Assembly: GCA_916613615.1 (NCBI GenBank)
Contig: OU744724.1
Location: forward strand, 25,902,171-25,966,170
Source of the DNA: Steromphala cineraria
Taxonomy: Eukaryota > Mollusca > Gastropoda > Trochida > Trochidae
Length of the DNA stretch: 64,000 nt
Reading direction: 5' to 3'
Shown piece after piece: positions 13,201-26,400 of this stretch. The position numbers were made by a program, and so were the translations under genes. The notes beneath the pieces were generated by a model. The model was not told where the DNA came from, did not search any database, and worked only from the letters and a program-made list of their open reading frames with translations. Within the stretch, counting starts at the first letter, position 1. Each line of letters starts with the position of its first letter.

Positions 13201-16200
13201 ATTAACAACAATTCGGTCAAATATAGGCAAGTGTTTGCCACTAACATGAAAATGTCCCCTGCCTTTATTAGATACTTAGTTGTAATCATTATGATCAGTC
13301 GAAGTTCCATGGTGACCTTGAAATTATAGTGACGGTCATCATAATCAACTATTGTTTGTGTAAACTGCCAATGAAGGTTTCAAACAAACTTGACTCTTGA
13401 GTGCAACAGTTCAATATGAATATTGTCAAATTACTGTGACCAAACTTGAAGTGTTGGGTTCAATAGTGGTCAAGATGCTTGGGTGACCTGGAAATGATGT
13501 CATGGTCACCAAAAGTGTGTCTGGGTAACTCCCCAATAAAGGTCGTGACCAAATATCAAGACGTTGAGTGCAAAGGTAAAGATAGATATCACTTTAACAA
13601 TAATCCGGAGGGACAAACGCAGCTGAACCTAATGTCCCCGTTCCCCGACGGGGAACAATGAGCTTATTGTCACATCTCATTGGAAAATTAGTGTATTGTC
13701 TTATCCAAACGGCAATAAAAGCAAACTCTCTTTTCTAACTGGTAATAAGTCCAAGCTTAAGACTACCTGTCTGAAGCCAGATAGGCGAAGGCAAGAATGG
13801 GGTAGATCTTGACAGCAAGACGGGTGTGTCCCATATGTCCTACCAGGGTGGCTGCTACCTGGCCTAGAGTTGAAGAGAAGCCGGATATGAATAACCATTT
13901 GCAACGTATTATCAAAAATAAATCATCAAATGTAGAAACGTCCGTGGTTAACATTTTACACACATGCGCTCACTCTACTAAACAGCCAGTACCAGGTATA
14001 AGTAATGGAAAATCAGGATGAATATCACCCTGACGTTAAGAGATTTCTTTCAGGAGAAATATATCTGAACGTCTGAGCCTACCTCTGTCGACAGCCTGTG
14101 TGATGTTGCCGGCGTTGAGGTAGAGGAGAGCGCTCTCTCCCAGAGTGGTGGCCAGCATCTTGACGTCATCGTACAGCAACTCAGGACTCCGGGCACAGCA
14201 TCTGTAGAATACACGTGCATACACAATACACGGATACACACAACTGTTCAATCATAATACACAGAGATGTGTACAACGATGTACAGACGTGAAGAAAGGT
14301 TCACTCACATGCGTTCATTCGTATTTACGTACATGCACGCACATATCACATTTACACATTGCGTATATACTTCTTGTCACTGTCATTGTCACTAACCTGA
14401 TGAAGGGACAAGGAGTTGCCTAGAAACGTCGTATGATAATACAATAAACAATCCATCCTACTCGTTGTCATACATACAGATAAACGCACACGAATATATA
14501 GTTATGTACAAGCCCAAATATTTACCCACAAACAACCAAATGTCTGAACAGTCATATGCATACAACCAATTCATCATACATGCTTTTATAAAGCCGTACA
14601 TTTATTAACATACATTTACATTATGTACAATCATCATTCATTTTTCGGACTGAAACATCAGTAAGAAGTTATTTTCATTTTCACAAGTACTCACGTGGCA
14701 TATAGTTCACTCTCGAGTCTCTTAGCGCGTTGTGTCCAGTTGCGTGTTCTACAGGCGGCAATGAGATGGATGTAACTTTCCAGCACCTGATACAAACACA
14801 ACACGTGTAAACATTTGTACACACATATGAAGTCACATTTAGGCATTAACATTGAACAATACCGACGACCGTGTTCACACACATGCAAGTTTTCTACAAC
14901 TGCTTTGTTGAATGGTGCATATGATTGATTTCGTGACCGTTTAGCTGTACGATAAATCTCTTTCAGTAATAAAATGGAGATAAATTGTGAAAGCTTTTCC
15001 ATACACAAAGAGATATAATTTCAACGATATCTTATCTCATTTGGTTTTAAATTATGCTTTCTAATATCCGTTTCTGTTCTTATCAATACTCATTTACAAT
15101 TTAGGAGAAAATCCAGCCTGCATTGCCGAAAACAACTGTCTTGAAGACTGCTGAAGTCAACCATTGTAAAATGTGCTTCACCGCCGACCCAGACTATTTT
15201 CTGGAATGTTATTCTTGACAATCCACACGAGATAAACATGGAAACTAACCCTGCTGTTAGTACTATGGTTTTAGTATTGGAATCATGCTAAATGTCTTCC
15301 TCTGTCTCCATAGGGATGTTTTTTTTCTTATACACCACATGGTGTTATCTAGGTCGTTATCCTGGATAACCAACCCATGTTTTGGTTATCAGATATAAGC
15401 ACCATTGTTTGGTTAACAGTGAGCAAATAAGGTCGGCAGCACCTGAACAGTTGCCCTGCCGCATCGTCCCTCGAAAACATCTTCCCCTAGAGCGGGTGAT
15501 ATCCTATCATATATCGAAAAGTTGCTCAAAGTAAACGCAAAAGAGATTTTTATTCCTATTATCAATTGTGACCAAAGAAATTAATAAATTCACAGTCAAG
15601 TTCACAAAATTGTAACGACCGCCATTTGAAAGAGAAAATGATTTGATAGACTTTACGATTCAACCAACCTTAAATTCGTTCTGAGAATACTTAGAATCAA
15701 AGATATGAATTTGTTTGAAGCAAGAGACAACTCAGATGTAAATTCTCCACCAACTTGAGGCATGTGGTTTCGATGTTATGCTGCATCGATGCTTTACAAC
15801 ATGAAAATCATGAATTCCGTGCACCGCAAGGTGAAATGAACAACCCCCGCGAAGCCTCACGTGAATTTGCATGTAACAGACTGATACATTTCATAGACTG
15901 AATATTGGCTTAATTTAGAAACATCAATATTATTTGTATCAGATAAATATGCTGTGACCTTTTGACAAAGTGTTTAAAACATATTTCATTTTGATTGAAG
16001 ATGGAGAACGTTAGTTTTTTTAGAACTATCTCAACACAGAAACTGTTGGTAACTGATTGTCAACCAAGTCAGGATACGCTCATTCTGCATGTGAACTTCG
16101 CGTTTTATGGATATGCAAACGATAAAAGAGTTATGGTAACGAACGCTAAACCATTACACCGTTACAACAAATTATCTTAACCTTTTTGATTAACACTGAC

Positions 16201-19200
16201 AAAATTATTATGAATGGAAAGAACTATCAACCATGTCTTTGTGGTGTATATGAAATAATGACCTTGAATTCGTGAATATCTGTGATAAACATCTCGCTCA
16301 GATATTCACTCAGTCAGATGTCTTTTTTTCAACCATATCCATTTCTATCAATACATTGCAAATATGCAATTCAGGAGGTAAACATCAAAATTAACAATGT
16401 CTTGGTGATGTTGAGAATGGAATTGTGGCACTTTCCTTTCTCTGTTGTCATAGTGACGTTTTTTTCTTCTAATATTCGTTGTTATCCTCATCAATTCAAA
16501 TTTTAACTTAAGAGAAAAACATGGACAACATTCTTAGTTGATATTGGCTTTTGAAATCGTGATAATATCCGGGGTGTATACCAGTAGCTCAATAGCAAAA
16601 GATTTAAAAAATGGGAGAATGTGTTCCTTGCTTGACGCTTAGCTTTGTAAGGATATCTCCAACTGTACTTGATCATGAACTGTGGGTGCCGGGCACCGAA
16701 ATGATTTCCGAAGTAACTTTGTGAGACTATATTTAAAACAATTAAGTGCTAAAATTATAAACCCCTCCCCCTCCCCCTCCTCTGTGCCCGTACCTGATGA
16801 ATGTGCACGTCTTTGCCGATGATGTTGCTGGCGTGTCTCCAGGCGTCCAGAAGAAGCAGGTCAAGCTGACCCTGATCTTTGTGCAGACGACACATGTCCC
16901 CGAGCAGGTGCCCCCTCTCTATCCGTTTCCGGCTCGCCGGGCTATGGCCAGAAATATATATGTTTTAATCGTTGATACAATATCTGACGATGTAAGCATC
17001 GTTGGCATGCATCGTTGCCTTACATTTGTTTATTTTTCTAAAAAGCCAAAACAATGAGTTTGTTAAAATATAATCAATGTTTTCATCAAAAAAACTGAAA
17101 TAAGGGCATCTTGTCATGTATCGTATTGAATCAAAACATTGTGATATTGTGATCCAACCGTGAACTGTTTGCATAGAAACAACTTTAGTTTTCAAATGTC
17201 TAATCTAGTTGACCCAATTCATTGTAAGTAGTCTCTCTCCTTAAATCATAATCCAGATATTCACTATTGATCTTATAATGTTCATTTCCCTCATAAACTA
17301 ATGTCCAAAAGAAACGATACCAAGTTTTCTGTATATCAACGTCCTCCAAAACAAAATTCTATTACCTGACAGAGTCGAATTTAAGTGTGCCTAACAGGCA
17401 TATGTCTTGTCAAGAAGTATGCACATTTTCATTCTTCAGGAAAAGATACTTTTGATTTCGTGTCTCTTCAAACGCACATGGGGTGCATAAATCGAAATTT
17501 CAAGTTGTTTTGTGCACAAAACTTTTGTCATTTCACTATAAAATTGATGAAATATTGAATCTAGGTAAGAATACAATCTTGTTGATACAATGCACTTTAT
17601 TTGACATAAATTCGTTGACGCGTCACTGCTCTAGAACGTTTTAAAACAAGCAAAAGTGTCCAATTTCTCTCTGCTATCTCGCCTAGTTAAGGAGATTCCG
17701 AATCGATGTTTATTTTAAATGCGTGTTTCTCGCAAACATGAAAAGATAATGTTTTGAAATTTTGCATAGAGGTGAGTTGACTACTGAAGAAATGATAAAA
17801 CTATGTTTTAGTCGTATCAATCTGCAGTGGGTGGAGTTATCTTGCCATTTGTATGGTAACGTTTCTTTTGGACACTAGTTTAGATAGACCATTCATTCTT
17901 CTGTGTTAATATGGAGTAAACTTTCCAATCTAAAAATAATGTTGAATACTTTTACTTTTTTGCAGGCGACGTTCGGAAATAACGTTGTATGTCAGCTTTA
18001 ATGATCGTCATCAAGAAAAGTACCCCGTATTTCATCCCATCATCCAAACATCTTTATAACCTAACCCTCAAAGATGTTATAACCAAAGTTCCTATATCTA
18101 AAATAATTCGAGTCTCAAGGTCTTGTTTAACCATTTTCTTCAAAAAGAGGTAACACACGGCATGAATTTAAACACCCATTTCATGTCTTCATCTACCTCT
18201 TTAGGGAGACCATATGACTAAAAAAGGTTCGTCTTTTTTTATTAAGAAAAGTATCCAGTGTTACTTTTCATGATCCTACTTTATACACCTGACAGACATT
18301 ATAACCAAAGTTCCTATATTTAAAATTAATTCGAATCTCAAGGACTTTGTAAACCATATTCTTCAAAAAGAGGTAACACACGGCATGAATTAATTCATTC
18401 TCCCATTTCCTGACTTGAGCTACCTCTGTGGGGAGAGAATAGGACTCATAGTCAGTGTCTGTCTTATGTATATTTGTGTGTACCGTAGTTGTCTGACGGA
18501 GCCCCTCCTTGTGAAGTAGATGAACGTGGGGAAGGTTGAAAGCTTCATCTTGAACATCTGGAACCTCCGGCTGAAGTTACTGGTCGGGGCCGTGAGGTTC
18601 AGAAGGTCCGCAGCCTCGTTTAATCGGACTTTAGCATCAACCAGCTGACCCCCTTGGTGGAGCGCCTGCATAACCGAGGTGTTGGACGTCTAATCGTTAT
18701 GTACAATATAGGCACACCCTGACAAGAAATTAGCGTAAAAATAGAGAAGTTATGTAATATTATATTGTCTTAAAAATGGCATTTTTATCAAAAAGTCCGA
18801 TTTGGAAGACTTATTCTTGGGACATCGTCATATAAGATATCATTTGTCAGGACGAACAGCGTTTCACCTAACCAACTTTGATTAAACCGGATGTCAACGA
18901 ACAATGTAGGCCCTGTCCTTACTCAAAAGAAGAGTGTCAATATTAAGACCGTTATATAGGGACAAAATAAGTAAGGGATATTTGATTGATATCCTATAAG
19001 TGTGTTTGTAAAATTGTCATTAACTTTGTCCAGTATATATTCGAATCAGACAAACATCAAGCCAAGGTCAATATTCTTCCAAATGACCCTCAATAATGAC
19101 ATTTCTCTGAAGATCAGGACATACAGTCTACAGGATGATGATTATCCCACTATGTCATCTACTATGCATCCCAAGCCTTTATAGAGCAGTTCAAGTGTTC

Positions 19201-22200
19201 AAATAGCTTCTAACCAGGAAATAAGAACACTCGATCACTACAAGCAGGGACATATATAACAATATAGAGTCCCTGCTACAAGTCACTTCTGCTGGCTGGT
19301 TGCTGCAATAGATTCTACATGTATAAATGTAGAATCTACCATATATTCTACTATTTTACCTTCCCGACAAGTCTCTCCAGTCCCGCGCGGATGGTCTTCA
19401 GGTTTGAAGTCACCTCTGCCGGCTGGTTTGTCGAATGCTCAAGCTTCTCAATGGTCACCTTAGCCTCAGCCAGCCAGTTCAACGCCTGGTAAAGAAAAGG
19501 GGCTTTCATTTCTATATGTAATATCTACCAAAACATATGCATGGGTTTCACAAGGCTGGATAGTGAGCATTACGTTGTTGGGGAGCTTCGTTAAATGTAG
19601 GATGTGCCACTAGGCTTATTTCATGTTAAATGTGTAACTTTATTGACACTATGACTAGAATTAATCTCGTTATCATAATAGTTATCAAAAACATCAATCT
19701 GTAAAGGGAAAGACTTTCTGAGGACTGACGAGTTAAACGTCTTGTTTCGACGCAATGGACCACTGATCCAAAACGTTTTTGACTCATAGCAAGAAGAATG
19801 ACAAAGATTGAATGAGTGCTTCATGCTACATCAGCGTATTATTTCCCGCTTGGCTCCTACCATACCCTGGTATCTATCATTGCAAATGCTTCTCGTTTAC
19901 AGGTGGTAAGTGAAGGCAGTGTGAAGATAACCATTAAAGCGCCTTAATTGGCAGCGTGTTGCATATTCCAACAAAGTTTAGAATGAACAAAGAGGAGAGA
20001 TGTTTGTCCTTACAACAGGTAATAATGTGTATAGCGCTTTGAGCATGCCCCTTTACGGTGTGAATTCAGCGTATTAAGTATTATAAGAAGTCTCCTCATT
20101 ATTAATCATAACTAAAGATGACACGTGTCAACCACTAAAAATTCCACTATCGTTGTTCGTGGAACCTAAAAATCTTGAGTCTGTGTATTCTTTCATACGG
20201 GTACGTCTGTTCTGGTTAGATGCGGGCCATTTCATTGGTTGGTTATATAAAGAGTTACACGATGCATTTCGGTTGGTTCATATCAGGGTATGTTTAGAGC
20301 TACACTGATATAAATGTAGAAGGATGAAATAGGGGACTGGAGGACACAACTGCGGGTTTAGATGCGGGTCATTTCATTGTCTGATTATATAAAGAGTTCC
20401 ACGTGGCAATTATCTTTATGAATATGGGTAATGTTTAGAGCTAAACTAATGCAGTGGCATGAAGTCGACTGCGGGCTTACATCGGCAAGTTTCTTGAGGA
20501 CAATGGCGACGAGTGCAGCCTCGGTTTGGATGTCAAGAAGACAGAACATGTCGTCTGCCGCGCTGTAATGGTAGGCGATCTTCTTGTACTCTGCCATCAT
20601 CTGCTCGAGACGGGAGTTCCTCTTGTCGTCGATGACAGCGCCCTCTAGGATCAGAGACAGGTGGGGGTTCATCTCTCTAAAAGTGGAATTGATCACACGT
20701 GAGAAATATGGCATTGGGTAACGTAGTTCAAACCTTGAGTGAAGAGCTTGGAGCTTGACAACATTATTTTGAGGTCCACTCTCTGAAAACTAATATTTTA
20801 ACAACAATTTTACAAATAAAATAATACTTTGAGGTCCACTCTCTGAAAACTGTAATATTTTAACAAGGTTGCGTATAGCATGACGTCATTAAGATCTTGG
20901 TAGATTCGTGAAAGAGTTTAAAACAGGTCTGTAGCATGACGTAATGCAATATAAATGGTCAATACAGAGTCACAGACTTGATCTCCAATGAAATAACGGG
21001 ATTTTGGATAACTTGTTGTAACGCATTTTTTTAGATCTTCTCACTGTGGGGTGCATTTACTATGGTGTATGATATGAAACTTTCTCTTTGATAATGGAAT
21101 CATTAAACGGTGTGCAACATGGTGAAATGCAACGCCGACCTGAATTCTTCTCTCTGCTTACATTTGGGCAAATGTAATAACATTCAATCACTTGTTTATC
21201 TGTCTCCTAGAACCTTCATGTTGAATATGGATTTTGACGACATAGCAAGGATTTTTTCGCATTCTTATAACTCTAACTATAACAGAACAGATTGTATGCC
21301 TTAAATAGAAGCCATATGACTAAGTAAACAAGTCATTATTCAAAGCTTTACTCACCCGATGACCGAACCTAACAAACGTACATGTTGATATGAAATTTGA
21401 TAAACACACTGTTGTATTTCCCTGAACTAACGAATACATGTTGTAAAGATAGTGAACAGATTTCAAATATATATTTATGGATCACACTAACTGCAATCAC
21501 CTTAAATATCAATTAATTTGTGTTAACAGGTGGTGGTAAACCAAACATAACGTTACGCTTGCTTAAGCTGTTTGAGATTTTCAAGTGGAAAAAAAAACCC
21601 CAAATAATTATAATATATATCTTGATAGCTGATCAAACGAATGTACGTTTCAGGTTTTGAGTACGACTTCAAAAACTTGAATTATTTGCAAGTGACATAT
21701 GCCATAAACAACTGATGTGTGTTCTTTGGGGTTTTTTGTACATCAATTTGTATTAAAGGTTTACCCACCCTGACTTGAGAATAGTCCTGAACCTCTCGGA
21801 AGCTTGGGCATCTTTAGTGGATGTATCACAGGAGGAATTCTCTACAACAGACACAGCTTATTGCCGATTTCACGTGGTTGGACATAATTGGTATTCATCT
21901 TTTACTTCAAGTGTATATTTCAAGATGCTTTTGCATTAATATTAAAATAGTTTATTCAATTTAATCTACAGAAAATTGTGTAATGTTGATTTAATGAATA
22001 ACATGTGTTCGTTTTAGTTTTTTTGTCAATTATGTCTTACCAATATTTGCTGTTATGCATCATTACATTTGTATTAAAACCTCCATGTTTTCCAAGTTGA
22101 CGAAACGTATTTAAATCCAGCTACCATTTACCACGAAATAACAGATTGTTGCTTAAAATATCACATGTGTTTCCTCTCGTGTTGTTGTAGAGCAAACAGA

Positions 22201-23485
22201 AAGTTTTGTGTTCGAGCCAGAATATAACGCCACAGAAAATCAAAACTACTGGTCATATCAGTTGGTATAGAAATTAAATGACATGTTCGACTTTCTTCTA
22301 ATTTGAAGTTAAAGGATATAAGAACGAGTATAGAGAACACGATTAGAATAATGAACAAAATCACTAAAGGACAAGCAGACTTTCTTCTTGTTTGACTATT
22401 TACCAATAACGTACGCTTTCAACACTGAATGTTCTTGAGCAGAGAATAAACATTAAACATTGACTTTCTTCTTGTCGGACGATTTATAGTACATGTATGT
22501 CGCGTTCTCATCATAGAACCTTCTTGAACAAAGACTACATTAATTAGACATCGAGTTTCTTCTGGCTTGACGAATTTTCACCATAGACCTTTTTGAACAG
22601 AGGATAAACTTTAAACATTAACTTTCTTATTGTTGGACGAATTATAGAATGTCAAGCTCTCACTATCACAGAGAATGAACACAACACACCGACTTTCTTC
22701 TTGGTGGATGGCTGGGTCCTGTTCCTGACGAAGAGTTGATATGGAACATCCTTCCTGATGTCCTGCATTCTCTGCTCCACGAACTCGCCCGCCTTCTGAT
22801 GGAGCCTCTGCTTCTGTTTGCCCATCAGCATATCCTGGGCCGTGTTCTGGAGCAGCTTGTGCCGGAAGCCGAGTTGATTACAGAGCACTTCCGGTGCATT
22901 ATCTCTATCTGTCCCGGGACACCTGCACTCGCCCCGTCGGTCCTCAAGACGACACAACGGCGCCATTGATGTGGAAAGGTGGCAGCACTCAAAGGTGCCG
23001 TTCTCGAACAGTCTCTTTAAGGATTCGCTGACCTTGAAGGTGCTTGCCTGTGGTAGAACCTCTTCTAACATTTGACGAGTGAATGGTGCTTCCAAAATGG
23101 CGGCACATTTCACTATCAGCTGTTCAGTGGCTCGCATTGAATCTATTCTTGCAATCACAACATCTGAAAATGTAAACCAAATACGATGTCTAAGGAATTT
23201 GTATCAAAGAAGACATTTTTAATTATTTCCGCCATTGACATGCATAGGTACTGTCTTTGGTCTTAATTTGCCAAATCGAATTTGCCTGATATGAAATGTG
23301 TTGTAAAAAAAAAATATATTCACACCTTTCATGGAAACCGGTACAGGAATCTCGGCTGTACAGATTCCAGGCGCCAACACACATATTCGCTGTTCTTTCT
23401 TGCTACGGACCTTGGGTTCCTTGTTTACAACGAAGCCAAGGTCAGCGAAAATGGCGTCATCCACACCTGACTGCTGTAGCGTATC
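10270..23485 (-). CDS. ADCY10: Adenylyl cyclase exons 17-30: C-terminal helical/TPR-like region
   Basis: Fourteen exons (23326-23485 down to 10270-10656) encode residues 855-1682. The best-conserved part is exon 18, ARIDSMRATEQLIVKCAAIL, which matches the human segment after the NTPase. The rest is alpha-helical with repeated aromatic/Leu patterns, for example ESALLYLNAGNITQAVDRG and RYHHLRAYYFLLQGKL, like tetratricopeptide-type repeats. The last exon ends in a basic tail (RRGRWWRRSNKVRPL). Exon 27 has a less usual donor (GTTTGT) but its phase is right. Exon 29 ends at the edge of a 47-bp tandem array made of copies of that same donor. Confidence 0.85.
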
Positions 23486-26400
23486 CTGTTTGATAACCAT
23501 AAAATACACAATAGAGAATTGATGGTTGCTTCATTCAAGTTTTCATAATCACAAATATATTTCACTTTTAACTTTGGAATATATGAATGTCTTACTAAGA
23601 TCTTAAATAGTGCGCCAAAGGTCACTCACTACTCAAATATGTTCAGTTTGATAATTATAGCCCTATTTGAGAGACTTTGTAACCCAACAAAGGTAACTGT
23701 AAGACCACTTCCGGATCATATAAAGCGTCTATCCAAGGGTGGATAACTTAGTTATCGGAAGAAAAATAAGAGGTAACAATAACCATATCTGATCATCTTT
23801 TCTCGTATATCTATACGCCTGTCACAAATCAACATATCTGATCATCTTCTCTCGTGTATACCCCTGAATGAAGTCCCACATTACACGTCCATACCATATC
23901 AGCAAAGGCATGTGCCCCACTGGGTCGTCTCCTCTCCTTGGTTCGCCAGATGTTGGCTGTCTTCGTGATGAGGTTAAGACGAGGCGCCACGATGGATCCC
24001 CGGAAGGACATCTGATTGAGGTCGGTGTAGCGGATGAGGATCTGGCGCTGTGAGTACATGTCCTGCAGAAGCCGCTCCACCCACGCGGGCACTCCCTGGC
24101 TCCTCTCCACTAGCAGCCTGGGCAGGGTTAAAGAGGATGTACTTCATGACGTAAGTTATTGTGAAATTAAAACAAACAAAAAGTATCCTGACTTAAGAGA
24201 TGAAGAAATCACTTGGTACATCTAAAAGGTTATCAAATCTCCTTTTTTAAAATGTCACGGGCTCCTTTTTTCAAGAAGCCCGTGGATGGTTAAAGAGCCA
24301 CTAATGGAAAAACTTTTGACAATAGCCTTGTTTCGGCAGAGATTCTTATGCCGTTTTGCTTTAATTACGGTTCTGACCTCTCCAGTTCTTTAGGAATATT
24401 GACGACATCCAGACACTGGCAGGCCAGAGCAGACACCAGACTGAGTTCCAGAGTGTACACGTCCTTTACAATAGACCGCTTCCCTTCAAACAGAGTCTGG
24501 GCAGCAGGGTACGGAATCTGTTCCAGAGCGTAGGACCGGAAGCTGAGCACCAGCAGCACATGCGCATGCTCACTGAGAGTCAGGATACAATCCCATGATT
24601 CCTTGTCGCAGAAATGCATGTCGTCTATGATGAAGATGGTTGGACCCAGAGAGTCGATACACTGGTTCGCGGAGAGAGGTGGAAAGAGAGCATGATGGTC
24701 AACATTATTATCATAAGAAAAATTAGCACAAAAGCAAAGACTATAATCATATTCACATTTTTTTGTAAATTTAATTGCACCATTACAAGAAACATATCTT
24801 TCAGGACCATATCACCTTTCAAATGTGAATTTCATTGTATGCGAATTAGAATGTTAAAAAAAGAAGAACTTCCAGGAAATATTTAAAACTCATGAAACAA
24901 ATACCATTCCATATCATGTTTTATTGTACTTTTCTCTACGCCTACTATCACATGTCCAAGAGATAATTCTGAGTTACAGGACTCGACATGACCTTGATCC
25001 AGTATTCAATAACTTACCATCTTGGTGAGAAACTCGAAGATTTGAGTCCAGATCTCACAGCGTGCTGCCGATATTGACCCGGATGCTTGAACCTGGTAGG
25101 ACAGAATATATGACACGTACGTGGGTACATTTTGCAAAATGTCACGAACAAGGACGTTTATGGTTACTTCTTTTATCCAAACAAAACCACATGAATACAC
25201 TTCACTAAGCAGCATGTCATCAATACCTAATGTGCTAGTCTAAACAAAGCTAAAGTTTACAAAACATGCAAAAGGAATACACGTTTAGTCGATAGCTAAT
25301 TAAGGCCTATGAGCAATATAAAGACTTGGTTAACTCTTTTCGCCCGAAGCCACAACGCCATTCAGGCAAATTTGGCAAACACTTGCATGCATGCGAACGC
25401 AGACGGATGAACAAGGATATGTCTTGGTTATCATTAACTGTACTGCAAGGTAGAAGACTAAATGCGGGAAAATTTCGCATAATATGCAGAAAAGGGAATT
25501 TTCCCCAAAACTTCTTTTTTTCCTCAGGTGCCTACCGTACTGGACAGGAGTTCCCCCATAGCTTCTATATGCTGGTGCATTCCACAGAGCCTCATGGTCT
25601 CGGCGACCGCTGGCTCCTTCTCGATCTCCTGTGAGTACCCACAACTCGCCAGCAGCGTCTTCAGGAGATGCCGCGCTAGGAGGAAGGCCGTGCTCGTATT
25701 GTGCACGATCAGGCTAAAGCTGATCAGTCTGTGTGGAAGATGTACGACATAATTATCTACAACCTACATATTATATTTTCTTTAATAAGAGTAGAGAGGG
25801 CGTAATATGAAATGAATTGAAACAAAAAATTTGAATTGCGTTGTTATCAAAATATATGCACTCAATCATTTATAAATTAAAAAGCCAAAAAGTAACGAAA
25901 CAGGACAGCGGTTTGGAAAATACACAAAAGGAATTGAAACACAAATTTAACATTACTTATTTCTTTAAAAATATAAATATTTTTTTTTTAGAAATTGAAA
26001 TGCCCACAGAAAGGAAAGAAGAGAGCGGTATCCCTGCCCACCTCATGTTCTCCTTGACGGCCGTGTTGCATAACGTGTCCAGTAGCCGAGTTTTGCCGAT
26101 ACCAGCAGCGCCGACGTAGATGATGTGATGACGTGGAGTCTCCTCGCCCGCCAGACGGTTCAGTTCTCTCAGGAACAACTCCTTCTCATCCTCCCGACCT
26201 GCCGCAACAACATCAACACGACATCAACACTACATCATCAACAACATTTCAACAGCAGCAATACCCTCTCACCAGCAATTACACGACGTCAATATCATGA
26301 CAACAGAAAACACGATATCAGGAGCAAAATAATGAAAGTTACAACAACAATACAGCAACAACGGCAACACTATATCATCAACAGCAACAACACGACAACA

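Noticed and set aside
15320..15425. Partly palindromic GGTTATC/GGATAACC-type motifs in a cyclase intron
   Set aside because: Pairing is short and interrupted; could not define an element or ends.
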